From Pseudomonas sp. gcc21 (GTDB lineage: Bacteria > Pseudomonadota > Gammaproteobacteria > Pseudomonadales > Pseudomonadaceae), in the NCBI RefSeq assembly GCF_012844345.1, contig NZ_CP051625.1, forward strand, positions 1,488,001 to 1,552,000: DNA of 64,000 nucleotides. The letters run 5' to 3'. Numbering within the stretch: the first letter of the stretch is position 1; every line of letters starts with the position of its first letter. A model generated the notes under the pieces. That model made no database searches and had not been told where the DNA came from. It worked only from the letters and a program-made list of their open reading frames with translations. Made by a program: the position numbers and the translations under genes. This document shows, piece by piece, positions 42,236 to 50,718 of the stretch.

Positions 42236-44146
42236 TTAGAAACTGACGCCAACGCTCAACGCAGCGAAGTCACGGTCAACCATGGTGTTGTACTTGCCAT
42301 CGAAGAAGTTGGTGTAACTCAGGCTGGCGTTGTACTTGTTAGCGTAATCAGCATTCAAACCGACGCTGATAGACTTTGCGTCCTCCTGGAAGCTCGGACC
42401 GTAGCCTTCCACGTCATGCGACCATGCCAAGCTCGGACTGAGGTTCACGCCGGCGAAAACGTTGCTGTACTCCAGGCTCGAGCGAATGCGATAACCCCAC
42501 GAGGTACTGGTGTAGAAGCCATCCGTTTCGCACCAGCTAGCGCCTCTTGGCGAAGCGCCATCGTTAGATGAGCAGCTTCCATCGGCGAATGGGCTTTGGC
42601 CAAATAGTGAGTCACGCCCATATTTTGTCGTTCCGGGAGCGTCACTGATGCCGCCGATGTGGGCGACACCCACTTCCCCGACCAAGGCAAGACGACTTGC
42701 TCCAAAAATGCGGTCGATGAAATGCACCGCTGTAAGCTGGGCTTGGATGTAATCCTTACGCTCGTAACCCTGGATGTAATCTCCAGCGTCTACGTTGCCG
42801 GCCAGGCCACGATGGGTGTTGTCGCTTCCGGGTACGGCGATCCCGCCGCCGAGCGGCACTACAGCTGTCAGCAATGCGGCCCGGCTCATATCACCGGTAC
42901 TGATTTGCATGGGCATGTTTGGCCGGTAAGAGATTTCGCCCCCAACGGAGGTACCACCGAGCGAGGTCTGGAAGCTCAAACCGTAAAGACGGATGTCTTC
43001 AGGAAACTCGAAGAAATACCCGGCCGGCCCCAAGTCTCCTTGATAGCCTTCGACTGGTGCGATTACACCGGGAGCTGCCAACGCAGCAGCTGGTATCGCT
43101 CCGGCGCCTACCAAGGCGTTCGGCCCCAACGCCCGGCCAGCGATATTTGAGTAAAGAGGCGCACGGCTGTGGTAGTTCATCGCATAGAAGCCGAGCTCAG
43201 TGTCATTCAAAGCAGGCAGATACCAGCGGAACGCAAGACCGTACTGGCCGCTATCGCTAGCTTCCTTATCTTTTAGACGTACTATGTAGTCAGTCACACC
43301 CAAACCGGCCAATGCGCCGGCTTGCAGCGTTGGATCACCTTGTGGTCGGTCCGGACCCGCTACAACCAGGCGGTCAGTACAGCCTCTACCGGCAGTATCT
43401 GTGCCAAAGAAGGTGCCGCAGTTATCAACCACCGTTGGCGCCCACTTCAACTGATAAAAGGCCTCCATGCTCAGGTTGTCCGTCAGCCCTTGGGACAGAT
43501 ACAGCATCTCAACGGGCAGCAATCCTTCTTTGATTTCAGCACCAGGCCGGCGGAAAGCGGAGACATCGATAGGGTTGATCGAATTGATTGAATTCTGAAT
43601 GAAGGTACTTTCACCCCAGCTCACTACCTGGCGGCCGAGTCGAACGTTGCCGGGATTATTGCCAATGAAGTAGTTGTGATAGACGAAGGCATCAAGCAAT
43701 TGCACACCAGAGCCTTGCTGCAACGGGTGCCTACCTGAATCGCTAATGTCGTAAAATCGCTGGCTGCCATCCTTGGTTTCGAAGTCGTACCAATAGTTGC
43801 CACGGAAGAAGGCGCCGCTATCTCCATAACGCAACTCCAGGTCGTGGGAGCCTTTGAAAATCTTGGAAAATACGTCGCCACTCTCGTAGTTGAGACGGCC
43901 ATCATCGCTAGTCCGCGCTACGGCTTCGCCACCTTGAGGCACGCCGTCGACAGAGGTACCAAAGTGGATGAAACGCTCGTCGGCGTCTGCAGTGGAGACA
44001 CTCGCCCCGATCGACAGCTGCGAATCAAATTGTGCGTCGATAGGTCCAATATTGAAGTTAACCGCATGTGCCGCTCCTGAAAGGCTGGCCAGGCTTATTG
44101 CCAGCGGTAGCGCCGAAAGCGTCCAGGCATGCATTTTTTTTGTCAT
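42236..44146 (-). CDS. DUF1302 outer-membrane barrel-like protein, copy 1
   Basis: 636 residues with a signal peptide (LPLAISLASLSGAAHA) followed by FNIGPIDAQFDSQLSIGAS, many alternating strands and a C-terminal DFAALSVGVSF that ends in Phe, the usual last residue of outer-membrane beta barrels. Conserved blocks: GDVFSKIFKGSHDLELRYGD (about 88-107), NVRLGRQVVSWGES (about 169-182) and FRRPGAEIKEG. The start has GGAGCAGCACA before ATG. Family function is unknown; frequent partners are DUF1329 proteins and RND/MMPL transporters. It is divergent from an AraC-type regulator and probably controlled by it. Confidence 0.9.
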   Translation of the reverse strand: MTKKMHAWTLSALPLAISLASLSGAAHAVNFNIGPIDAQFDSQLSIGASVSTADADERFIHFGTSVDGVPQGGEAVARTSDDGRLNYESGDVFSKIFKGSHDLELRYGDSGAFFRGNYWYDFETKDGSQRFYDISDSGRHPLQQGSGVQLLDAFVYHNYFIGNNPGNVRLGRQVVSWGESTFIQNSINSINPIDVSAFRRPGAEIKEGLLPVEMLYLSQGLTDNLSMEAFYQLKWAPTVVDNCGTFFGTDTAGRGCTDRLVVAGPDRPQGDPTLQAGALAGLGVTDYIVRLKDKEASDSGQYGLAFRWYLPALNDTELGFYAMNYHSRAPLYSNIAGRALGPNALVGAGAIPAAALAAPGVIAPVEGYQGDLGPAGYFFEFPEDIRLYGLSFQTSLGGTSVGGEISYRPNMPMQISTGDMSRAALLTAVVPLGGGIAVPGSDNTHRGLAGNVDAGDYIQGYERKDYIQAQLTAVHFIDRIFGASRLALVGEVGVAHIGGISDAPGTTKYGRDSLFGQSPFADGSCSSNDGASPRGASWCETDGFYTSTSWGYRIRSSLEYSNVFAGVNLSPSLAWSHDVEGYGPSFQEDAKSISVGLNADYANKYNASLSYTNFFDGKYNTMVDRDFAALSVGVSF

Positions 44147-44413
44147 TGTGCTGCTCCATTAGATTTAACCTTGAATGCACGGGTGGGGATGGGTCCCTGC
44201 ATCGATGGTTAGTCTGTCATGGCATTTTTGCTTGTTTTGTCCGAATGGGACCGATTCTTTTACTGAGGAGGACATTCACCGCTGGAATGACACAGATCAC
44301 ATATCAGGAATACTTTGTTCTTATTTTTTGCCTAATGGCCAACCATATATTACTTTTTATTACATCCTTCCAAGACGATTCTGCTGTTCAGAACAACAAT
44401 AACAGGCAACCAA
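44147..44413. promoter_or_regulatory. Divergent control region of DUF1302 copy 1 and AraC regulator 1
   Basis: This 267-base gap contains AGTCTGTCATG (44210-44220), also found upstream of copy 3 (52670-52680), and an imperfect inverted element GTCC-GAATG-GGAC (44239-44251). These are candidate operator elements; no clear -35/-10 pair is evident. Confidence 0.4.
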
Positions 44414-45463
44414 ATGAACCAGTCTTTTCCCCCACTACCCTGCCAAAGGCTTCAGGAACGGGCGTTTTGGGCGCAGGGAATATGTAAAACACTTGAGCTT
44501 TTCGGTAAAAGCGTAAGAGATCTCCCGGCAGATCTGCGGGCGCATTGCGCACCCAGCGATCTAAGCCTTGCCCAGATCAGCCAGACTGACATGAATCGCC
44601 TATGGCATATCGCTGGCCGATTGACTCAGGATGACACCTTCGGGCTGTTGATGGGCAACCGATATCATTCCAGTACCATCGAACTCCTCACCCTCGCAGC
44701 GAGCAGCAGCGAAACGGTGGGCGATGCAATCCAGCGCATGGTTCGCTACATGCCTGTCTTCAGTACCCAGGTTCAGCTGTTTTCCCTCGAAGATGAACAT
44801 TTCCTGACGCTGTATTTCGAGCCGCGCGGTACACCCCATGCTCTCCACCTGGAGTCCGTCGCTGCGCAATGCCAGAAAATCTGGAAGGTGCTGGAGGACG
44901 GAAGACATCCGCTGGTATTGGAGACCCGCCTGACAACAGAGCACGACAAACAACGCGGCCGCTGCGAGGAATTGATGGGCGGTCGGGTACGCTTCGGATC
45001 GAAACGAGTAGCTGTACGCATGGACCGGCGCTTGTTGAGTAATTCGCTGCCTTCGGCAGATGCCTTTCTGCGTCGGCGTCTCGATTTTGCCCTGGAAGAC
45101 ATGCTGAATGATCTGCCTAATGTGGATTTTGCCGAACAAGTGAAACAGCGCATTCGCGTTCTGGTCTCCGAACGGGAGATTTCCGAGGAACTGGTTGCTA
45201 CACCCTTCAACATGAGCCCTCGCCATCTAAGGCGCAAGCTCAGCGAAACCCGGACGACTTATGAAAAGCTGCTGGACGAGGTCAGGATGGAGCTTGCAAT
45301 GCGGCTTATTCAGGAAGGACGGCTGAACCTGGGCCGAATCGCGTTTGAACTTGGTTTCCTCGACCCAAGCAGCTTCACGCGCGCATTCCGCCGCTGGACA
45401 GGCATGAGCCCTACGGCGTTTCGCAGTGAATTACAGGGCAAGGCAACGGGCTTGATTGGCTGA
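44414..45463 (+). CDS. AraC-family transcriptional regulator 1
   Basis: 349 residues. The N-terminal part (about 20-200) fits the arabinose-binding-like domain of the OruR/ArgR-type AraC subgroup (LTQDDTFGLLMGNRYHSSTI, about 71-90). The C-terminal HTH_18 domain has NMSPRHLRRKLSE (about 264-276), LGRIAFELGFLDPSSFTRAF and RRWTGMSPTAFR near the end. Such proteins activate transcription on binding a small hydrophobic or amino-acid-like ligand. It is divergent from DUF1302 copy 1 and followed by REPs. The ligand cannot be guessed from sequence. Confidence 0.9.
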   Translation: MNQSFPPLPCQRLQERAFWAQGICKTLELFGKSVRDLPADLRAHCAPSDLSLAQISQTDMNRLWHIAGRLTQDDTFGLLMGNRYHSSTIELLTLAASSSETVGDAIQRMVRYMPVFSTQVQLFSLEDEHFLTLYFEPRGTPHALHLESVAAQCQKIWKVLEDGRHPLVLETRLTTEHDKQRGRCEELMGGRVRFGSKRVAVRMDRRLLSNSLPSADAFLRRRLDFALEDMLNDLPNVDFAEQVKQRIRVLVSEREISEELVATPFNMSPRHLRRKLSETRTTYEKLLDEVRMELAMRLIQEGRLNLGRIAFELGFLDPSSFTRAFRRWTGMSPTAFRSELQGKATGLIG

Positions 45464-45927
45464 TTTGGCGTAGCGCAGGCGCGCTACCCCCCCAGGACGG
45501 CATTGCCTTGTACGGGCTTCCCTGGGGTTGGCGTGCGGCTCGGGCTGCGTTGGGACGCGCGGACGGGGCAACGGCGGGACTTATCAACGGGACTCTGAGT
45601 TTTTACCCTACTTTGGCGTAGCGCAGGCGCGCTACACCCCCAGGATGGCATTGCCTTGTACGGGCTCCCTGGGGTTGGCGTGCGGTTTGGGCCGCGTTCG
45701 GACGCGCCGATGGGGCAACGCTGAGACTTATCAAACGGACTCTGAGTTTTTACTGGCTTTGGCGTAGCGCGGGCGCGCTACACCCCCAGGATGGCATTGC
45801 CTTGTACGGCGTGCATTCGCCGCACAGGTCGTCGCATCTTCAGCATGAACACGTAAAAAAGGGGCACCCCACGGGTGCCCCAATGCCCAAACGATCGCGT
45901 CCATCGCGACCACTTTCCCCAAAGCTT
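45464..45927. repeat. Gap with three reverse type-A REPs and a terminator
   Basis: Type-A REPs in reverse orientation lie at 45466-45496, 45614-45644 and 45760-45790, spaced about 147 bases, with type-B elements (CTGGGGTTGGCGTGCG) in between at about 45521 and 45669. The linker GCATTGCCTTGTACGG is repeated in each unit. The minus-strand terminator of DUF1329 copy 2 is at 45853-45880. No gene is seen. Confidence 0.85.
45853..45880 (-). terminator. Intrinsic terminator after DUF1329 copy 2
   Basis: On the minus strand GGGGCACC, short loop, GGTGCCCC followed by TTTTTT. It lies 47 bases after the stop codon of copy 2. Confidence 0.92.
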
Positions 45928-47289
45928 TTAACGCACGCCCGAGGCTCGCAATGCGGCTGGAGTGAATTCGTTCATCGAGGGCGAGGTGCCAAACTTCGGC
46001 GCTGACTCTTCTTCGTTGTACATACCCAATGCTATGTAGCGGCCTGCCAGCAGGTCGTACAGGGTTTCGATAGCGTAGCCCGGCAATTGCTCGTGATAGG
46101 CATGAGCGATGTGACCTTCGCCCACCCGCCACAACGCACCACGACCGTCATAATGATCGGCCAGAGTGATCAACCAGGAATCCTCGTCGACAAAGAAATT
46201 ACGTTGCGCGTAGATATGGCGTTGTCCGCTCTTGACCGTGCCCTCCACCTCCCAGACCCGGTGCAGTTCATAACGGGTATGTTCAGGATTGATGTGCCCT
46301 TTCTTGAGGATATCGTCGTACTTCAGCTCGGGGCTGGATAGCTCATAAGCGTTGTAGGGAACATAGATCTCTTTTTTGCCGACAAGCTTCCAGTCGTAAC
46401 GGTCAGGCGCGCCACTGAACATCGAAAAGTTATCAGTGGTACGCATGCCGTCAGAGGCAGTACCCGGGCCGTCATAAGCCACCTGGGGGGCGCGGCGTAC
46501 GCGACGTTGCCCGGCGTTGTACACCCACGCCATGCGCGGCTCTTTGACCTGATCAAGGGTGTCATGGACCAGCAATACGTTGCCGGCCAGACGCGGCGGC
46601 GCTTCAACCCGCTGCTTGAAATACAGCAAGGTATTGGCCGCCTTCTCCAAATTCACGTCAGGCATGAACTGCGGATACGCAGCTTCTTCACGGAACTTGA
46701 TTAGCGTGAAGGAGCCGTTTACCTGTGGCATGGCCTGCGCATAACTGCGCTCCACGTTCTTGCGATAACGGGTCAGGTGATTCCAGACCACTTCGGCGCC
46801 GGACTTCGGAATAGGGAAGGCGAAACTGCCGTGGCTAAAGTTGTCTATCCCGTCGCCATTGTTAACCAGGCTGGCCTGGCCGGCGGTCTGCTTGACCTGC
46901 TCATACACGTCAGCAGGAAAAGCAACAGTACGATGACTCTGGTAGACGGGCATCTTGAAGGTGTCCGGGTACCGCTCGAACATCGCAACCTGGCCAGGCG
47001 TTAGATGCTCCTTGTGCTCGTTGTAATTCTGCGCAGTAATCACGAACTCCGGCTCGCTTTTGACCGGATTGTCCCGAAAACCACGTTCCAGCTCGGCTCC
47101 GGCCTCCGGGCTGAGACCGCCGGTCCACTCTGGAATCGTACCGGCGGCGTTACCGGCCTTTTCGGCACCAATCGGGGTAAGGCTATTGCCCAGTTGAGCA
47201 ATTTCGTCCTGACTCAGAGCCATCACGCCCGTTGCGATCAAGCTGAGAGCCAGCCCGCCTACCCCAATTATTGTTTTGCGAAAATGCAT
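45928..47289 (-). CDS. DUF1329 exported protein, copy 2
   Basis: 453 residues from the ATG at 47289 (GGAG eight bases before); the frame allows ten more residues, which would disturb the signal peptide. Signal: GVGGLALSLIATGVMALS. Family blocks are the same as in copy 1, for example LTPIGAEKAGNAAGTIPEWT and VYNAGQRRVRRAPQVAYDGP, and the end LRASGVR. Much of the sequence is alignable to copies 1 and 3 without gaps, so the copies arose by duplication. The gene follows DUF1302 copy 2 by 56 bases and has its own terminator. Confidence 0.9.
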   Translation of the reverse strand: MHFRKTIIGVGGLALSLIATGVMALSQDEIAQLGNSLTPIGAEKAGNAAGTIPEWTGGLSPEAGAELERGFRDNPVKSEPEFVITAQNYNEHKEHLTPGQVAMFERYPDTFKMPVYQSHRTVAFPADVYEQVKQTAGQASLVNNGDGIDNFSHGSFAFPIPKSGAEVVWNHLTRYRKNVERSYAQAMPQVNGSFTLIKFREEAAYPQFMPDVNLEKAANTLLYFKQRVEAPPRLAGNVLLVHDTLDQVKEPRMAWVYNAGQRRVRRAPQVAYDGPGTASDGMRTTDNFSMFSGAPDRYDWKLVGKKEIYVPYNAYELSSPELKYDDILKKGHINPEHTRYELHRVWEVEGTVKSGQRHIYAQRNFFVDEDSWLITLADHYDGRGALWRVGEGHIAHAYHEQLPGYAIETLYDLLAGRYIALGMYNEEESAPKFGTSPSMNEFTPAALRASGVR

Positions 47290-47345
47290 GTTTCGTTCTC
47301 CAAACGATGAAGGTGCCACTCGGGTAAATGGCTGTATTTATTCAA

Positions 47346-49169
47346 CTAGAAGCTAACGCCAACGCTTAAAGCGGCAAAATCCCGATCCTTGAGAGTATTG
47401 TATTTTCCGTCGAAGAAATTGGTGTAGCTGATGCTGGCTGTGTACCGGTTGGCATAATCAGCGTTCAAACCGAGGCTTACCGACTTCGCGTCCTCGATAA
47501 AGTTGGGACCATAGCCAGAAACGTCGTGCGACCAGGCAATATTCGGCGACAGATTCACGCCGGCGAACACGTTGCTGTAATCGAGGCCAGCTCGAATTCG
47601 ATAACCCCAGGATGTGCGGGTCACATAGCCCTCGTCATCACACCAACGCTCGGCATTATCAAGCTGATGCGCCAGACAGAGGCCACCCGTTAGCGGGCTG
47701 ATCGGGCTTTGCCCGAACAACGGGTCCCGGCCATAGCGAGTGCTGCCATCCTTACCGCTTTCAAGTCCGCCGATATAGTTCACGCCCACTTCGCCAAGCA
47801 GCGCCAGGCGGCTCGCACCCAGCACGCGATCGATGAAATGAATCGCCGATACCTGTGCCTGCCACAACTCCTTGCGACGATATCCGTTGATTTCGTCTTC
47901 CGGCGCCAGGCCAACGTTCTCGCTGTTGAATACCGGGCTGATCGCACCGTAGTCAAAGCCGCCGAGAATCGCGCCGGGCAGTGCGGTCAGGCTAAGGTCA
48001 GACGTATTGATCTGCAGGTTGTAGTTCGGCCGGTAGCTTACTTCGCCCGCCACCGTGGCCCCGGCAATGCTGGTCTGGAAGCTCACGCCGTACAGACGTA
48101 TATCTTCAGGATATTCAAGGAAATAACCGCCTGCGCCCCGTGCACCGTCTATGCCCGGCACGCCAGGCGCAACAGTGTCATAGCCACGCACAACCGAGAA
48201 AGAAGGCGTGCGACTGTGGTAGTTCATGGCGTACACACCAAACTCGGTATCGTTCAGTGCCGGAACGAACCAGCGCATCGCGACGCCGTATTGCCCGCTG
48301 TCGCTGGCTTCCCGGTCCTTGTCATAGCGCGGGTTATACATCGCCAGCCCGGCGGGGCCACCCGTGCGCAAAAGCGGATCGCCGTGGGGCAAATCCAACC
48401 CTGCTACTACCAACCGATCGTTACAACCTTTGGCCAGGGTATCGCTGGTGGAGAAGAAGGTGCCGCAGTTATCAACCACGCTCGGTGCCCACTTCAGCTG
48501 ATAAAAAGCTTCTGCGGTCAGGTTGGCGGTCAGTCCCTGTGAGATATACAGCATCTCCACCGGAATCAAACCTTCCTTGATCTCAGCACCCGGCCGGCGG
48601 AACGCGGACACGTCAATCGGGTTGATGGTATTGATGGAATTGCCGATAAACAGACTCTCGCCCCAGCTGACTACTTGCCGTCCGAGACGCACGTTGCCGG
48701 GATTGGTGCCGATCGAATAGTTGTGATAAACGAACGCGTCCAGCAACTCGACACCGGAGCCCTTTTGCAAAGGGTTTCTGCCAGAGTCACTGATATCGTA
48801 GAAGTTCTGGTGCCCGTCCTTGGTTTCAAAGTCGTACCAATACTTGCCGCGGAAAAAAGCGCCCGTGTTGCCTGCACGTAGTTCGAGGTCGTGCGAGCCT
48901 TTGAAGATCTTGGAGAAGGCATCGCCTTTTTCGTAATTCAGCCGCCCGTCATCGGTGGTTCGTGCCGACGCACGGCCGCCGTTGTCAGGGTGAATGAAGT
49001 CCTGTTCCGGATCCTCGGTCGCCCAGCTTGCACCGATAGAAAGTTCTGAGTCGAATTGCCCTTCAATTCCACCAAGCGTGAACGTCGCGGCGAAGGACAT
49101 AGGGGAAAGCGCGAGACCGATCGCGAGCGGGAGCGCGGCGAGAGGCCGTGGAGCCAATGAAATTGCCAT
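47346..49169 (-). CDS. DUF1302 outer-membrane barrel-like protein, copy 2
   Basis: 607 residues from the ATG at 49169, with AAGGAT upstream; the 44 extra codons of the open frame run through the preceding terminator region and are rejected. A signal peptide (LPLAIGLALSPMSFAA) precedes FTLGGIEGQFDSELSIGAS. It keeps GDAFSKIFKGSHDLELRAG, NVRLGRQVVSWGES and the terminal DFAALSVGVSF. It is the most divergent of the three in the variable middle (about 240-420). It has no adjacent regulator; its promoter must lie in the 153-base gap after DUF1329 copy 3. Confidence 0.9.
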   Translation of the reverse strand: MAISLAPRPLAALPLAIGLALSPMSFAATFTLGGIEGQFDSELSIGASWATEDPEQDFIHPDNGGRASARTTDDGRLNYEKGDAFSKIFKGSHDLELRAGNTGAFFRGKYWYDFETKDGHQNFYDISDSGRNPLQKGSGVELLDAFVYHNYSIGTNPGNVRLGRQVVSWGESLFIGNSINTINPIDVSAFRRPGAEIKEGLIPVEMLYISQGLTANLTAEAFYQLKWAPSVVDNCGTFFSTSDTLAKGCNDRLVVAGLDLPHGDPLLRTGGPAGLAMYNPRYDKDREASDSGQYGVAMRWFVPALNDTEFGVYAMNYHSRTPSFSVVRGYDTVAPGVPGIDGARGAGGYFLEYPEDIRLYGVSFQTSIAGATVAGEVSYRPNYNLQINTSDLSLTALPGAILGGFDYGAISPVFNSENVGLAPEDEINGYRRKELWQAQVSAIHFIDRVLGASRLALLGEVGVNYIGGLESGKDGSTRYGRDPLFGQSPISPLTGGLCLAHQLDNAERWCDDEGYVTRTSWGYRIRAGLDYSNVFAGVNLSPNIAWSHDVSGYGPNFIEDAKSVSLGLNADYANRYTASISYTNFFDGKYNTLKDRDFAALSVGVSF

Positions 49170-49271
49170 TATTTTTATCCTTGTCTTGAGCAACAACCGA
49201 GCCCGTTCTTCGACGGGGTGCGCTGAGACTAGCAAAATAATGAACGGACATTCATTGCATGGTTCACAAAT

Positions 49272-49298
49272 AAAAAAGGGGAGCACGAGGCTCCCCTT
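49272..49298 (-). terminator. Intrinsic terminator after DUF1329 copy 3
   Basis: On the minus strand GGGGAGC, five-base loop, GCTCCCC followed by TTTTTT, 24 bases after the stop codon. It separates pair 3 from pair 2. Confidence 0.92.
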
Positions 49299-49322
49299 CA
49301 ATCACCCAGATGAAGCTAAAGC

Positions 49323-50693
49323 TTAGCGAACACCCGAGGAGCGCAGCGCTGCAGGGGTGAACTCACGGTACGACGGAGAGTAACCGAAGCTGGGCGCGGA
49401 GCTCTCTTCGTTATACATCCCCAGCGCGATGTAGCGGCCTGCGAGCAGGTCGTACAACGTCTCGATACCAAAGCCCGGCAGCTGCTCGTTGTACGAGTGG
49501 CTCACGTGACCTTCACCCACACGCCACAGGGTACCGCGGCTGTCGTAGTGGTCAGCCAACGCCAACAGCCAGGAGTCTTCGTCGAAGAAGAAGTTACGCT
49601 TGGCATAAATATGGCGCTGGCCCTGTTTGACGGTTCCCTCGACTTCCCACACGCGGTGCAGCTCGAAACGAGTGTGCTCCGGGTTGATGTGGCCAGCCTG
49701 CAGGATATCGTCGTACTTAACACGCGGATCGGAGATCTTGTAGGCGTTATAAGGAACGTAGACTTCCTTCTTGCCAATCAGCTTCCAGTCGTACCGGTCA
49801 GGCGCGCCACTGAACATGGAGAAGTTATCAGTCGTACGCATGCCGTCGGAGGCAGTACCCGGACCGTCGTACGCAACCTGCGGGGCACGGCGAACACGGC
49901 GCTGACCAGCGTTGTAAACCCACGCCATGCGCGGCTCTTTCAACTGATCGAGTGTGTCGTGAACCAGCAATACGTTACCTGCCAGTCGCGACGGAGCGTT
50001 AACGCGCTGCTTGAAGTAAACCAGCACGTTGGCGGCGTCTTCAAGATCAACGTCAGGCATGTATTGCGGGTAGGCAACGTCTTCCTGGAACTTGATCAGC
50101 GTATAGGAACCGTTAGTTTGCGGCATGGCCTGTGCGTATTCACGCTGCACGTTCTTGCGGTAACGGGTCAGATAGTTCCACACCACCTCGGCGCCGACCT
50201 TTGGAACCGGGAAGGCGAAACTGCCGTGGGTGAAGTTTTCAATACCATCACCGTTGTTGACCAGCCGTGCCTTACCAGCGTTTTCCTTGACCTGGTCGTA
50301 GACTTCCTGCGGATAACCGACGCTACGATGGGTCTGATAAACCGGCATCTGATACGTATCAGGATAGCGCTCGAACATAGCGATCTGACCAGGTGTCAGT
50401 TTGTCGCGGTGTTCCTGATAGTTCTGCGCGGTAATAACAAACTCAGGCTGCTCGTTTTCGTAGGGGTTCTCCCAGAAGTTACGCTCAAGTTTCCTGCCGG
50501 CATCAGTCGGCAGACCACCGGTCCACTCGGGAATAGTGCCGGAGGCATTACCGGCCTTCTCGGCACCGACCGGAGTCAGTTCGTTGCCGAGCTTGTTGAT
50601 TTCGGCTTGAGTAACACTTTGGGCCATAACGCTGGTAGCCAACAGGCTGAGAGCCAGACCGCCAGCACCGATAAGAGTTGTTGCTATACGCAT
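49323..50693 (-). CDS. DUF1329 exported protein, copy 3
   Basis: 456 residues with the signal GAGGLALSLLATSVMAQS and the family start LTPVGAEKAGNASGTIPEWT. The sequence is closest to copy 1 in the first half (PTDAGRKLERNFWENPYENE against PTDAGRALEDNFYANPLAND) and shares VYNAGQRRVRRAPQVAYDGP with copy 2. Start ATG at 50693 with AGGAG upstream. It is 25 bases downstream of DUF1302 copy 3 and should act with it in the outer membrane or periplasm. Function unknown. Confidence 0.9.
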   Translation of the reverse strand: MRIATTLIGAGGLALSLLATSVMAQSVTQAEINKLGNELTPVGAEKAGNASGTIPEWTGGLPTDAGRKLERNFWENPYENEQPEFVITAQNYQEHRDKLTPGQIAMFERYPDTYQMPVYQTHRSVGYPQEVYDQVKENAGKARLVNNGDGIENFTHGSFAFPVPKVGAEVVWNYLTRYRKNVQREYAQAMPQTNGSYTLIKFQEDVAYPQYMPDVDLEDAANVLVYFKQRVNAPSRLAGNVLLVHDTLDQLKEPRMAWVYNAGQRRVRRAPQVAYDGPGTASDGMRTTDNFSMFSGAPDRYDWKLIGKKEVYVPYNAYKISDPRVKYDDILQAGHINPEHTRFELHRVWEVEGTVKQGQRHIYAKRNFFFDEDSWLLALADHYDSRGTLWRVGEGHVSHSYNEQLPGFGIETLYDLLAGRYIALGMYNEESSAPSFGYSPSYREFTPAALRSSGVR

Positions 50694-50718
50694 ATTATTA
50701 TATCTCCTGATCCGTTAC